A stretch of 64,000 bases of DNA from Diphasiastrum complanatum (taxonomy: Eukaryota > Streptophyta > Lycopodiopsida > Lycopodiales > Lycopodiaceae), in the NCBI GenBank assembly GCA_029204225.1, contig MU832614.1, positions 1 through 64,000 of the forward strand. The letters are read 5' to 3'. Positions within the stretch are counted from its first letter, which is position 1; the number at the start of each line of letters is the position of its first letter. The notes below the pieces were generated by a model. It saw only the letters and a program-made list of their open reading frames with translations, had not been told where the DNA came from and made no database searches. Positions 38,865-50,800 of this stretch are shown here, one piece after another. The translations under genes were made by a program, and so were the position numbers.

Positions 38865-41800
38865 ATCTTTATTTATGTCCATGAAATACCCTAAGGTATA
38901 TAGGACTGAAAAAAAGGTACATGTCAAGTATGCACGGTGGGAGCATGAAAGCTCTACCACCTAAGAGAAACAAAGAAACAAGACTACAGGTAAGCAGGAA
39001 ATAATGATAGCCAAGGAAAGCCTATCATCATATAAATGTCTCTCCACCTGTGAAATAATGATGTAAAGTATGTTGAGACATTGTCTCTGAACGAACTGTG
39101 TCTATCCGTCTCCGAGTGGCTGGTGGGTGGCGTCTCTGCTGCCGTGAAGCTGTAGACCGTGGCCTGTGGGCTGTATGTCCCTCTAGTCGCCGACACTGTC
39201 TCTGCCGTCTATGCATGGAGGCATCCGGAATCTCAGCCTCCCCATCAGAATCAGTACTCTCCTGCCTCTGCCTCCGACGTGATAAACACTCCTGTATGCT
39301 CAGGTGTATCAAGGGGGAGGTGTCAGCGTCTAGTCTCGCCATACGCAGGTCCGCCATCTCGGGATCATCAGCGCAACACATCTGGGGTCCTCGTACGATA
39401 TCAAGGTAGAGAGTGTGAGTGGATGATCCTGAAACAAGCAGTAGTATCTCCCTCGGATCTCATAGTAGGCTGGGCATCTGAAGAGAAAATGAAACTCATC
39501 CTCTACGTCGTGTGTATCACACATACTACAAATCCGAGCATCTCTCGAGATGCCACTGTATCTGCCAGTCTCAATGGCTAGCTGGTGAGAGGAAACCCGA
39601 AACTGACCCATCACTATCCGCAGTCTGTGTGAAATACTATCCACTAGATATCCGGGAACAGTAGGATACCTAGCATGATCCCGAGATAGAAAATGTGTCC
39701 GATAAAACTCCGTCTTCACCCCAGATGGAACTTGCCAAGTGCTCTGAAGATATGCCCTATACAGGTGTCCTCAAATATATTGATGTGTACCCGCCGGTAG
39801 ATGTGTAACGTGAATACTCCATGTGGAGAGGAGACGACAGGCCTGGTACTACCACGAAAAGGAGTGTCCCACAGAATGTAGGTGTTGAGATGCTGCCAAA
39901 GCTGCTGCAGCATAGTGTGTGTCTCTACCCTGAAGATCCTCCAGGCGCTGTATGAATGTGACAATATGGAACAATGCCTCTAGTTGAATCACCTGGAGGT
40001 TTGCACTAAGTAAGATTGTAACATATGGTATCAGAGCCATTGCATGCTGAAAGCAGGTGCGTTGATCCGTAGAGTTTCTCTTGTAAGTTTCGGTGCTTCT
40101 GACAAATTTCAAAACGGCTTTAAAATGCATTTTTTATGCATTTTCTAAGGTTTTTTCTTCCCGCTGTTTTTTCAAAATTTTGAAGGAAAAAAGTTTAGGG
40201 AAAACAGTTGTGGGGGCCCATGGGAGCCCTGCCACGTGGCACTGTCCAGGAAAGGACAGGTGGCAGTCCTTCCTGCCTTTGTTCCGCTCAGGTTCAGGTA
40301 TGGATCTGTTGCGATAGGCCCTCCGAAGCGTGTTAAAACTTGATTTCCTTCCATCGCTGTTTGACCAGCGGGAGTTACCAAAAAGCATTAAGAAAACCTG
40401 CCACGTGGCATCTTATGGGCCAGGAGAGGTGGCGGTTGGTAGCGCCCTCCTATTGCGATGTATGTCAGATCCTTATCTGAGAAAATCAGGGCCCTCCCTG
40501 AAAATCTAGACAAATTTTCCCCTTCCTATTGTGTCTGCCAGCGATGGCCAGGTTGAAGGAAAACTAAAGATAGAAGGGGAGAAGGGAACTGTAGGCCACC
40601 TGGCAGATTGCTAGGAGAAGGCCAGAAGGCTGAGGTGGAGGCTAGGTGGCAAGGCAAGGCCACTTGGCAGGTAGTAGAATGGCATGGAGAGTGAGGTATG
40701 CCTCTTCCATGCATCTGTTTTGTGTGAAATGAGGTGGACGTGGTGGTGCATCCTTCTCTTTGCTTTCTCTTATTCCACTTGGCAGCCATGGACAATACCA
40801 TTTGGTTTGTGAAGAGACAGCAAGAGTAGCCTTGTATCTATCTTCCTTGAGTAGCTTTTTATTCTCTTCTATCATCTCTTCTTAATTCACCTCTCTTCTT
40901 CTTGTAAAAATGGAGCCTATTGCTACTACATAGCCTATGTCCCCTGTTCATGAGGCTACAGCATCTGCCTCTGTTTTAGACCCTGATGCTTTGATGCTGG
41001 CTATTAACAGTCTACAGCAACAGATTGTGGATATGCAAGCAAAGCACAGTCGGGATCAGCAGGATCTCAAGGAATTGACGCAGCTAAGGCAATTGGTGCA
41101 TCAACCCTTGTTTACTCCTAAAGTTTTCGCTAGGGAAAAGAAGGATAGAACCCTAGAGGCGGTCTTGCAATGGCTGGATCGATGGAATTCGCATTTTTCC
41201 ATGCACGATTCATCCGAGGACAACAAGATCAATCTAGCCGTCATGTACCTGCGAGGTAAAGCATTTAGCTGGTGGCAACATATAAGGGGTAAGCCTGAAG
41301 TTCCTAGGAATTGGGAGGATTTTTGTAAGGCCTTTAAGGCGGCCTTCCTTCCTATTCTTGATGATTTTGAATTTTACCGTCAGTATGCAACAATCCATAT
41401 GGGGAACCGGCCCCTGGATCAGTATTTACAAGAATTTCAAGAGGTCTATTCTCGTTTTGCAACTAGAATAGATCCTTTCTAGTAAAGTTGCATTTTATAC
41501 TAGGGTTACCAAGAGACTACCAGCTAGAGGTAAGGAGGAACCAGCCTCTTACCCTCGAGGATGCTGTTCGCTTCGCCAGAATCTACGATGATACTCATAC
41601 GATGGCTATGCCTGAGACTGGTGACTTGCCCGACGTAAAGGGTAAGAGGCCTTTCTTTCCAAAGAAATCGAAAGATAAGGCAAAGGAAGGGGCTTCAGGT
41701 TCAGGGAAATCGAAGAAAAGATCTACCTTGGGCCAGGAAACCTTTATGAAAGCCAGAAGCGACAATCTATGCTTTAATTGCATGGAACCAGGTCATGTCG

Positions 41801-44800
41801 CGAAGAAATGTCCAAAGAAACGGAAAGCTAAAGGGGCACCTTTTAAGACGCCAGGTAACTCTAGCATATCTAGTGTAGATCTTTCCTTTGCTGGTAATTC
41901 TGTGTGTGAGCATTGTTGTTTTAATACAGCTGTTTTTGGCCCTCACGACCACATTCGGATGAAGGAGGGCATTGTTGTTTTAATACGGTTGTTTTTGGCC
42001 CTCATGACCTCATTCGGATGAAGGAGGTTGTGGGTGGCCAAGTCGTAACTGTTTTATTTGACGATGGTTCCACACATAATATTATTAACGCTAATTTGTT
42101 GCAGAAGCTAAAGGTGGAAACAAGGCAAAGTGACCACCGATACACAGTGAAGCTAGCAAATGGAGCAGGAAGCCAAGTTTGGGACCGATAGTCCCATTTC
42201 TACCAATAGAGATTCAAGCCTATAAGGATAAATTAGACTTTCATATTATGAATCTAGATAGGGTAGATGTTATACTTGGTAAGGAACGGTTCTATGAGAG
42301 GAACGAGTCTATGAAGAAAAACTATGTAACACACAGTTTGTCGTTTTTACATAACGGCTCACTCATAGAATTGAATGGAAATGTTGATATTTCTACTGCG
42401 TATATGCTTTCTGCCTTGGAAACTGTTAAATGTATGGATATTGTGGATTGCAGTTCTTATTTGTGTTGGTTAAAGGATTTTACTTACCATGAAGAACATA
42501 GTTTGCAATTTTATAATCTCCAAATGGAATTAATGTCTAATAACCTACAACAAGAAAACTCGCCGGAAGGTGAAATTTTTAGGAAACTTAGACAAGAATT
42601 TAACGATGTATTTCCTGAGCAGCTTCCAGAGGGTCTTCCCCCCTCTAGGGCCTCTAGGGGTGTTGACTATGGTATTAAACTGATTCCTGGTAGTTCTCCT
42701 ATATCACTGTATCCATATAAGATGAGTACTACTGAAGAGGATGAAGTTTATAGGCAACTGCAAAATACCTTAAGATGGGCCATGTTAGGCCTAGTAAATC
42801 TCCCTGGGGGGGACCTGTGCTCCTTGTTGATAAAAAACACGGAGGTACTCGTCTTTGTGTGGACTTTAAAAAGTTGAATAAGTTAACGATTAAAAACCGT
42901 TGCCGCGAATGGATGAACTGGTTGATCGATTGCATGGTGCAAAGTACTTCACCAAAATCGATTTGAGATCAGGGTATCATCAGGTTCGCATAAAGACTGA
43001 GGATATTGAAAAAACCGGCTTTAGAACTAGGTACGACCATTATGAGTTTCTGGTTTTACCTTTTGGCTTGACAAATGCTCCAGCAACTTTCCAGCAGATG
43101 ATAAACGATCTTCTTTGTCCATATCTGGGGAAGTTCGTAATAGTCTACTTAGATGATATTCTCATCTATAGTAAGACCTTGGAGGAGCATGAGGAGCATC
43201 TCAGGACTGTCTTAAAGTTACTTAGACAGGAGAAGCTTTTTGCCAAGGAGTCCAAATGTGTGTTCTTCCAGAAAAGGTTGTTATACCTTAGGCACATTAT
43301 TTCGGACCATGGGTTGGAAATTGGCCCAAATAAAGTCCAACAAGTACGTGAATGGCCTATCCCTAAAACCATCCGGGAGGTTAAGTCCTTTTTGGGCTTT
43401 ACGGGGTTTTTTCATAGATTCATCTTGAACTATGCATTAATTGCATTGGCCTTGACGAATGTCCTCAGAGGGGCTAAAGATGTTAGCCGGCACAGTAAGT
43501 TCAGTCCTCCAGTTACTTGGACTGAAGAGTTGAATCAGAGTTTTGAAAACCTCAAATACTGTGTAACTACAGCGCCTATTCTACACATAGTGGATCCTAA
43601 CAAGCCGTATGTACTTGAAACGGATGCCAGTGACTATGCTATAGGCGTAGTCCTATATCAGGATGCTAGACCGGTAGCTTTTGAAAGCAAGAAGTTGGAC
43701 CCTGCTCAAAGACGGTATTCCACCCATGACAAGGAACTTTTTGCTGTCATTAATGCCTTCAAAGTTTGGAGACATTACTTGTATGGCTCCCAGTTTACTA
43801 TAGTTACTGATCATCAAGCGTTAAAGTATATTAACGATGCGGAAGACCTTAGGGGTCGTAAGGCCAGATGGTCAGAGATGCTCCAAGAATTTCATTCTAA
43901 TCGTGTCGCGAATGCCTTAAGCCGGATTGGAGAGGTTAATCAGTTAAGCTTTTCTGAGATCCAATCTAAGTTGTATCTGTCCTTAAGAGATTTGTGTAAG
44001 ACCGATACCTCAAATACTGTGTAACTACAGCGCCTATTCTACACATAGTGGATCCTAACAAGCCGTATGTACTTGAAACGGATGCCAGTGACTATGCTAT
44101 AGGCGTAGTCCTATATCAGGATGCTAGACCGGTAGCTTTTGAAAGCAAGAAGTTGGACCCTGCTCAAAGACGGTATTCCACCCATGACAAGGAACTTTTT
44201 GCTGTCATTAATGCCTTCAAAGTTTGGAGACATTACTTGTATGGCTCCCAGTTTACCATAGTTACTGATCATCAAGCGTTAAAATATATTAACGATGCGG
44301 TCGACCTTAGGGGTCGTAAGGCCAGATGGTCAGAGATGCTCCAAGAATTTTATTATGACATTGAGTACCGGAAGGGTACTTCCAATAGTGTCGCGGATGC
44401 CTTAAGCCGGATTGGAGAGGTTAATCAGTTAAGCTTTTTTGAGATCCAATCTGAGTTGTATCTGTCCTTAAGAAATTTGTGTAAGACCGATAGCTACTTC
44501 GGTCGTATCTGGCTAGACGTCCTAGCAGGTTCTTCTAGATCTAGTGATGAGCTTGGAATGCAGGATTCCAAAATTTCTCCTCAAGACAAGATAGAAAGAG
44601 ACTATTCCATTAGGAATGGGTTACTTTTCCGGAATGGAAAAGTTTGTGTGCCAGAAAATGATGATATAAGGGCCCAAATCCTGCATGAATGTCATGACAA
44701 CCCGTGTGCAGGGCACCCTGGCGCTCAAAGGACGCTTGACTTAGTAAAAAGGAACTTTTACTGGCCAAACTTCAAAAGTCAAGTGGAGGCATATGTTCGC

Positions 44801-47800
44801 AAGTGTGCGCAATGCCAAGTTAACAAAGCTGAAAGACTTAAGGCAGCTGGTTTGTTAATGCCCTAGGAAATTCCCGAAAGAAAGTGGGAAAGCATTTCCA
44901 TGGACTTTCTGGTTGGGCTACCTCGGACGGGGAAGCAAAATGATACCATTTGGGTAATAGTTGACAGGTTAACTAAAATGGCACAGTTCACCAACCAAGC
45001 AAACTGTCAAAGCTTCTGAACTTGCACAGCTTTTCGTGGAAAAGTTGTTCAGGTTGTTTGGTTTGCCGAATGACATTGTTAGTGATCGAGATTAAGTTAA
45101 CGATTAAAAACCGTTATCCCTTGCCGCTAATGGATGAACTGGTTAATCGATTGCATGGTGCAAAGTACTTCACCAAAATCGATTTGAGATCAGGGTATCA
45201 TCAGTGTAGCGCAGGCATCCCAAAGGGAGCCGGGAACCACGACTTAGCTTCCCAGCCTTCAACTCTTGCCATCCAAACCCACTTGACATACAAGCAGCCA
45301 ACTCGCCAACAACGATCAGACTTAACCAACTTGAAGTTCCGAAAACCAACATTGAGATCCAACCTGGCGCCATGCCAGATCGGGGGTCCCGACGTGGGTG
45401 ACTTCCCTCCAAGCAAGCCGCCCGACATACATCAAACTTAACCAACTCGAAGCTTCGTTACAAACGAGTAACATCCATTCCAAGCAAGCGGTCTGACTTA
45501 CATCAGACTTAACCAACTGAAAGCTTCGCCACGAGCGCTGGAAGCCAACCTGGCGCCACGCCAGACTGGACAGCCATAAACAGGTAACATCCACCCAAGC
45601 AAGCCATCCAACTCAGCCGACAGGTTAGAGCCCGTTCCCCAAGAGCTTAACCCATTCACGTTCATGCAAGGAACACTCAGAACCACAAGCCGCGATAGAT
45701 ATGGAAACAACCAGTTCTTGGACCAAATGGTCCCGACAGCATACCGCTGGCGCCACGGACCGAATGGTCCCGACGGCATACCGCTGGCGTCCCGGGATAC
45801 GACCCTCAGCTATGTGCCAAGTTAAAAATTTTGAAAGCGGCCTTACAACTGGCGCTTTTACCGAACACTGAAACCCAGAAGGTAATCAGAGTCAGTTTGA
45901 GGAAAATCCCACTTTATTGATAAATCTGAGAAGGTTACATTTCAAGTGTGTGACCGACCCTAGTCTCCGGGGCGCTAGCATGCCAAGGCGAGAGCCATGA
46001 CAACATTCCAGCAAGGGAGGCTGAGAATTGGTTGGAGCTCGCCCTGAGTCGCAACCCGCACTCCCCTATAGTATTGGTGTGATTCGGCACCCCCCCTCAT
46101 ACCAAGCACTCTACCCAAGCTGGTAAAGCACGTTTTTCTCTCTCTAGGATTTTCTCTTTCTAGAAAGTCATTTTCTCTCTCTAGATTTTATTGATCCCCA
46201 GGCTTCCTTTAATCATGCCTAGATCGTGTGAGGTGATTGCACATCGATCTGAGCTCTTTGGACTTCGCTAGAACCGATCAAAGATTTTCAGCCATAGGAA
46301 CTTGGCGCCGGCTGGATTCTGGTCACAGTGGCGCCGGGAGCGGCGCCGGCGCCGTTGGCGCCGGGAGCAGCAGTGGCGCTGCTGGCGCCGGGGACATAGC
46401 TGGCACCGATGGCGCCGCAAGTAAAGCTTGTAAAGGTAGCTTTACAACATCCACCCCACCTTTATAAAATCTGATGTCCTCATCAGATGTCAGATTAAAG
46501 TAAAGGTGTCTCCCAATTAAAATGACTATACATTTAAGCTACTAGGCACAGTACTCAATTTACTAGCCACTTTTTATTAACATTGAAGCTGGCACACCAC
46601 AAGTCGGAGGCTCAGCTCTTTGTACTGAAAAATTACATAACTTGAAAATATATCTTTGTCTGGGAAAAGCGTAGATTTGATATCGCTTTCGTAAAACCCG
46701 AGAACCTTATTAACTGGTGACAGAGGCCTTTCTTTGAAATGTTCGCCCTGTCGCTTCTGACTTTCGACTTTGGAACTCCTTTGAGCTCCTGATTTGTCCT
46801 TGATGCACTTTGTGTTGAGCTCCCTGAGCTCCAGGTTTGTTCAGTTCCGCACAGGTATCAAGGCTCCCTGAGCCGAAGGATTTATCGTTTGATTGCCCAC
46901 TTTATGGTCCACTCCGTGCCTTGTTGCTTCTGCACCTTGATTTCTCTCCTTGTCCAAGCCTGATCTTGATACTTTTCCATCTTGGCTCTTTAAGGTAGGC
47001 AAAGATTGAGTACTCCGCAATGCACCTCTCACTTAGCTTGAAGTAGCTCTTTGAATCAGCCCAAATGTAACCATTGACCTCGTGGAAAGCCAAAGGGTCG
47101 CACCAGTTTGATCCGCATCCGAACTATCTCTTCGCGTTTGTTTGAAGCACCATGTCCGTCGCGCAAAACTTGACTTTCACAATTCCATCACTGGTTAGTT
47201 GTCTCACAGTCAAAACAAGAAGTGTACATCGAGCTTGGCTTCAAGTAGCTCTCTTTGAATCAGAAACATGCACCCAGAGTTTGCACTAATCCGATCTCAA
47301 CGCGAACTGTCCCTTAGCGTCCGTTCGAAATACCAAGTCTCTCATGCAAGACTCAACTTTCACAGTTCCTTCATTGATCAGCTGCCTTACACGTAACACA
47401 AGCCAGCGTACTCATATGTTTCCTCATCATTGCTGGTCCAGAGAAAGCCTATAACAAACTTTCCTTTCCACAACAAAAACTTGTCAACTTATTAGGTCCA
47501 AAGTTCGCCAGTCTCCTCGTGTGAGTATGGCTAGGTCACCTTGAATTTGCCCCCATTTTGATCAACTTTAATTCAAAATTTGCCCCAAGAGAGAGGTGTG
47601 TGTGATAGTTCCCCTCCACTTAATAAATCAGCTGATCGGACTTTAGAGTAGAGTTCTTCGGACAAAAAGCCTTTCCAACACTTTGCTTCCCATCGGCTAG
47701 GATTATGGCTCGATCCAACTTGTTGCCAATCTCTGAAGAGGATCCTAGTCTTTTCCCCTTTGAGGAAAAACCCAACTGATACTGGATATCACCCATGCTC

Positions 47801-50800
47801 AGTGAGTTTCAGTTCCGAAGGTGGCCGTCCCAAAATGAAGACCAACTGCTATAGAAGATCTCCCCTGAAATTGCCCTTTCCAACTTTTGACTTCCTGCTT
47901 GCGTCTGGTGGGCGTTGTCGCAAATGAAACTAACCCAAGAAGCAGGCTAGTCATCCATCCTTTGCAAACATTGAGTCATTTCGTTGTCGTTCACGTGCGA
48001 GTCCTTGAACTGCAAATCCGCCGCACAGATTTTGGATATCGCCCATGCTCAGTGAGTTTCAGTTCCGAAGGTGGCCGTCCCAAAATGAAGACCAACTGCT
48101 CCATAGAAGATCTCCCCTGAAATGGCCCTTTCCAACTTTTTGACTTCCTGCTTGCGTCTGGTGGGCGTTGTCGCAAATGAAACTAACCCAAGAAACAGGC
48201 TAGCCATCCATCCTTTGCAAACATTGAGTCGTTTCGTTGTCGTTCACGTGTGAGTACTTGAACTTCAAATCCGCCCCACAGATTCTGTAGTCCTCTTTGT
48301 TTAATGGTATCAGCCTTCAAAAGAAAAGGTTCCTTCTCGAGCCATCAGCTCCTTGTATCACAAGCAATCATGCAAACCAGGCAAAGCACGAGTACTAAGA
48401 CTCACCACGAATACGTACAAGTAAGACACTCAGGCAGGTTTACTAACAAGTAACAAAGGCAAGGTCCCCCTTTGAGATGGTCCTGCCAACGGACCTTTGC
48501 CTGGCCGCGCCCATACAAATCGATCACAGAATCAGCCCACATAGGACACCCCTCCAACTATCCGTGCTTTCATCATTAAGCAGCACATTGCCTCAGTCAC
48601 GCCCCACCACTTTTTGGTCGATAGCCCTTATAGCTAAACGATCGGCAGCTATCCCGCACCGGCAGCTAACCACCCGTGCTTTACACCCGAATTCGTGCAG
48701 CATCTCTGTATCAATGGTTAACCCGTACAGTTCGAATATGTCGCCCCGCACCCCACAAGGTACAGACCGTGCTTTCACCTCCCTAGGCAGCACTTTGCCT
48801 CATCCGTCCTACGTGCAGACAGCGCCAGGCCCGAACCGCGAGAACTGACCGTGCTTACACCTCAAGGGCAGCACTTTGACTCATCAAGTCCCCCGTTCTG
48901 CCGACCACCCCGACCGTGGACGCACCCGTGCTTACACTGTGGGCAGCACCTTGCACAACAGTTGTCTTGATGAACCCCAAACCGTGGCCATTTCCGTGAG
49001 ATCCGCATAGCTGACCGGCCAGTCGGCTCTGATACCACATGTAGCGCAGGCATCCCAAAGGGAGCCGGGAACCACGACTTAGCTTCCCAGCCTTCAACTC
49101 TTGCCATCCAAACCCACTTGACATACAAGCAGCCAACTCGCCAACAACGATCAGACTTAACCAACTTGAAGTTCCGAAAACCAACATTGAGATCCAACCT
49201 GGCGCCATGCCAGATCGGGGGTCCCGACGTGGGTGACTTCCCTCCAAGCAAGCCGCCCGACATACATCAAACTTAACCAACTCGAAGCTTCGTTACAAAC
49301 GAGTAACATCCATTCCAAGCAAGCGGTCTGACTTACATCAGACTTAACCAACTGAAAGCTTCGCCACGAGCGCTGGAAGCCAACCTGGCGCCACGCCAGA
49401 CTGGACAGCCATAAACAGGTAACATCCACCCAAGCAAGCCATCCAACTCAGCCGACAGGTTAGAGCCCGTTCCCCAAGAGCTTAACCCATTCACGTTCAT
49501 GCAAGGAACACTCAGAACCACAAGCCGCGATAGATATGGAAACAACCAGTTCTTGGACCAAATGGTCCCGACAGCATACCGCTGGCGCCACGGACCGAAT
49601 GGTCCCGACGGCATACCGCTGGCGTCCCGGGATACGACCCTCAGCTATGTGCCAAGTTAAAAATTTTGAAAGCGGCCTTACAACTGGCGCTTTTACCGAA
49701 CACTGAAACCCAGAAGGTAATCAGAGTCAGTTTGAGGAAAATCCCACTTTATTGATAAATCTGAGAAGGTTACATTTCAAGTGTGTGACCGACCCTAGTC
49801 TCCGAGGCGCTAGCATGCCAAGGCGAGAGCCATGACAACATTCCAGCAAGGGAGGCTGAGACTTGGTTGGAGCTCGCCCTGAGTCGCAACCCGCACTCCC
49901 CTATAGTATTGGTGTGATTCGGCACCCCCCCTCATACCAAGCACTCTACCCAAGCTGGTAAAGCACGTTTTTCTCTCTCTAGGATTTTCTCTTTCTAGAA
50001 AGTCATTTTCTCTCTCTAGATTTTATTGATCCCCAGGCTTCCTTTAATCATGCCTAGATCGTGTGAGGTGATTGCACATCGATCTGAGCTCTTTGGACTT
50101 CGCTAGAACCGATCAAAGATTTTCAGCCATAGGAACTTGGCGCCGGCTGGATTCTGGTCACAGTGGCGCCGGGAGCAGCAGTGGCGCTGCTGGCGCCGGG
50201 GACATAGCTGGCGCCGATGGCGCCGCAAGTAAAGCTTGTAAAGGTAGCTTTACAACAATCAGATTCGCATAAAGACTGAGGATGTTGAAAAAACCGGGTT
50301 TAGAAATAGGTACGGCCGTTATGAGTTTCTGGTTTTACCATTTGGCTTGACAAATGCTCCAGCAACTTTCCAACAGATGATGAACGATCTTCTTCGTCCA
50401 GAACTAGGAAAGTTCGTAATAGTCTACTTAGATGATATTCTCATCTATAGTAAGACCTTGGAGGAGCATGAGGAGCATCTCAGGACTGTCTTAAAGTTAC
50501 TTAGACAGGAGAAGCTTTTTGCCAAGGAGTCCAGATGTGTGTTCTTCCAGAAAAGGTTGTTATACCTTGGTCACATTATTTCGGACCATGGGTTGGAAAT
50601 TGACCCAAATAAAGTCCGACAGGTACATGAATGGCCTATCCCTAAAACCATCAGAGAGGTTAAGTCCTTTTTGGGCTTTACAGGGTTTTTTCATAGATTC
50701 ATCTTGAACTATGCATTAATTGCATTGGCCTTGACGAATGTCCTCAGAGGGGTTAAAAGAGTTAGCCGGCACAATAAATTCAGTCCTCCAGTTACTTGGA

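Larger units (their letters stand above)
39991..45093 (+). mobile_element. Gypsy-2, truncated and rearranged copy of the Gypsy-1 family
   Basis: Starts with only the last 33 bp of the family LTR (ending GTAACA at 40023), followed by the primer site TGGTATCAGAGCCA at 40026, a leader, gag, protease, RT, a duplicated RNase H and integrase. It breaks off within the integrase core at 45093, where it is joined to the RT of a further copy (Gypsy-3). It has no 3' LTR. It retains the RT that Gypsy-1 lost, so it shows the fuller family structure. Several frameshifts and stops make it inactive. Confidence 0.85.
45205..50257 (-). mobile_element. non-coding LTR retrotransposon (LARD-like), very young
   Basis: 5,053 bp with LTRs at 45205-46449 and 49040-50257, flanked by the target duplication ATCAG (45200-45204 and 50258-50262). 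The primer site TGGTATCAGAGCC reads on the minus strand at 49037-49025, beside the right LTR, and a purine tract GGTGGGGTGGA lies on the minus strand next to the left LTR; the element is therefore minus-oriented. The 2,590-bp interior has no gag or pol similarity. The LTRs differ by one 27-bp indel and about three bases, so it is the most recent insertion visible here. It splits the Gypsy-3 RT. Confidence 0.93.

Noticed and set aside
45170-45779. Frames of 75-93 residues repeated at 48.86-49.61 kb
   Set aside because: They occur in both LTRs of the non-coding element; identity comes from LTR duplication, with no domain.
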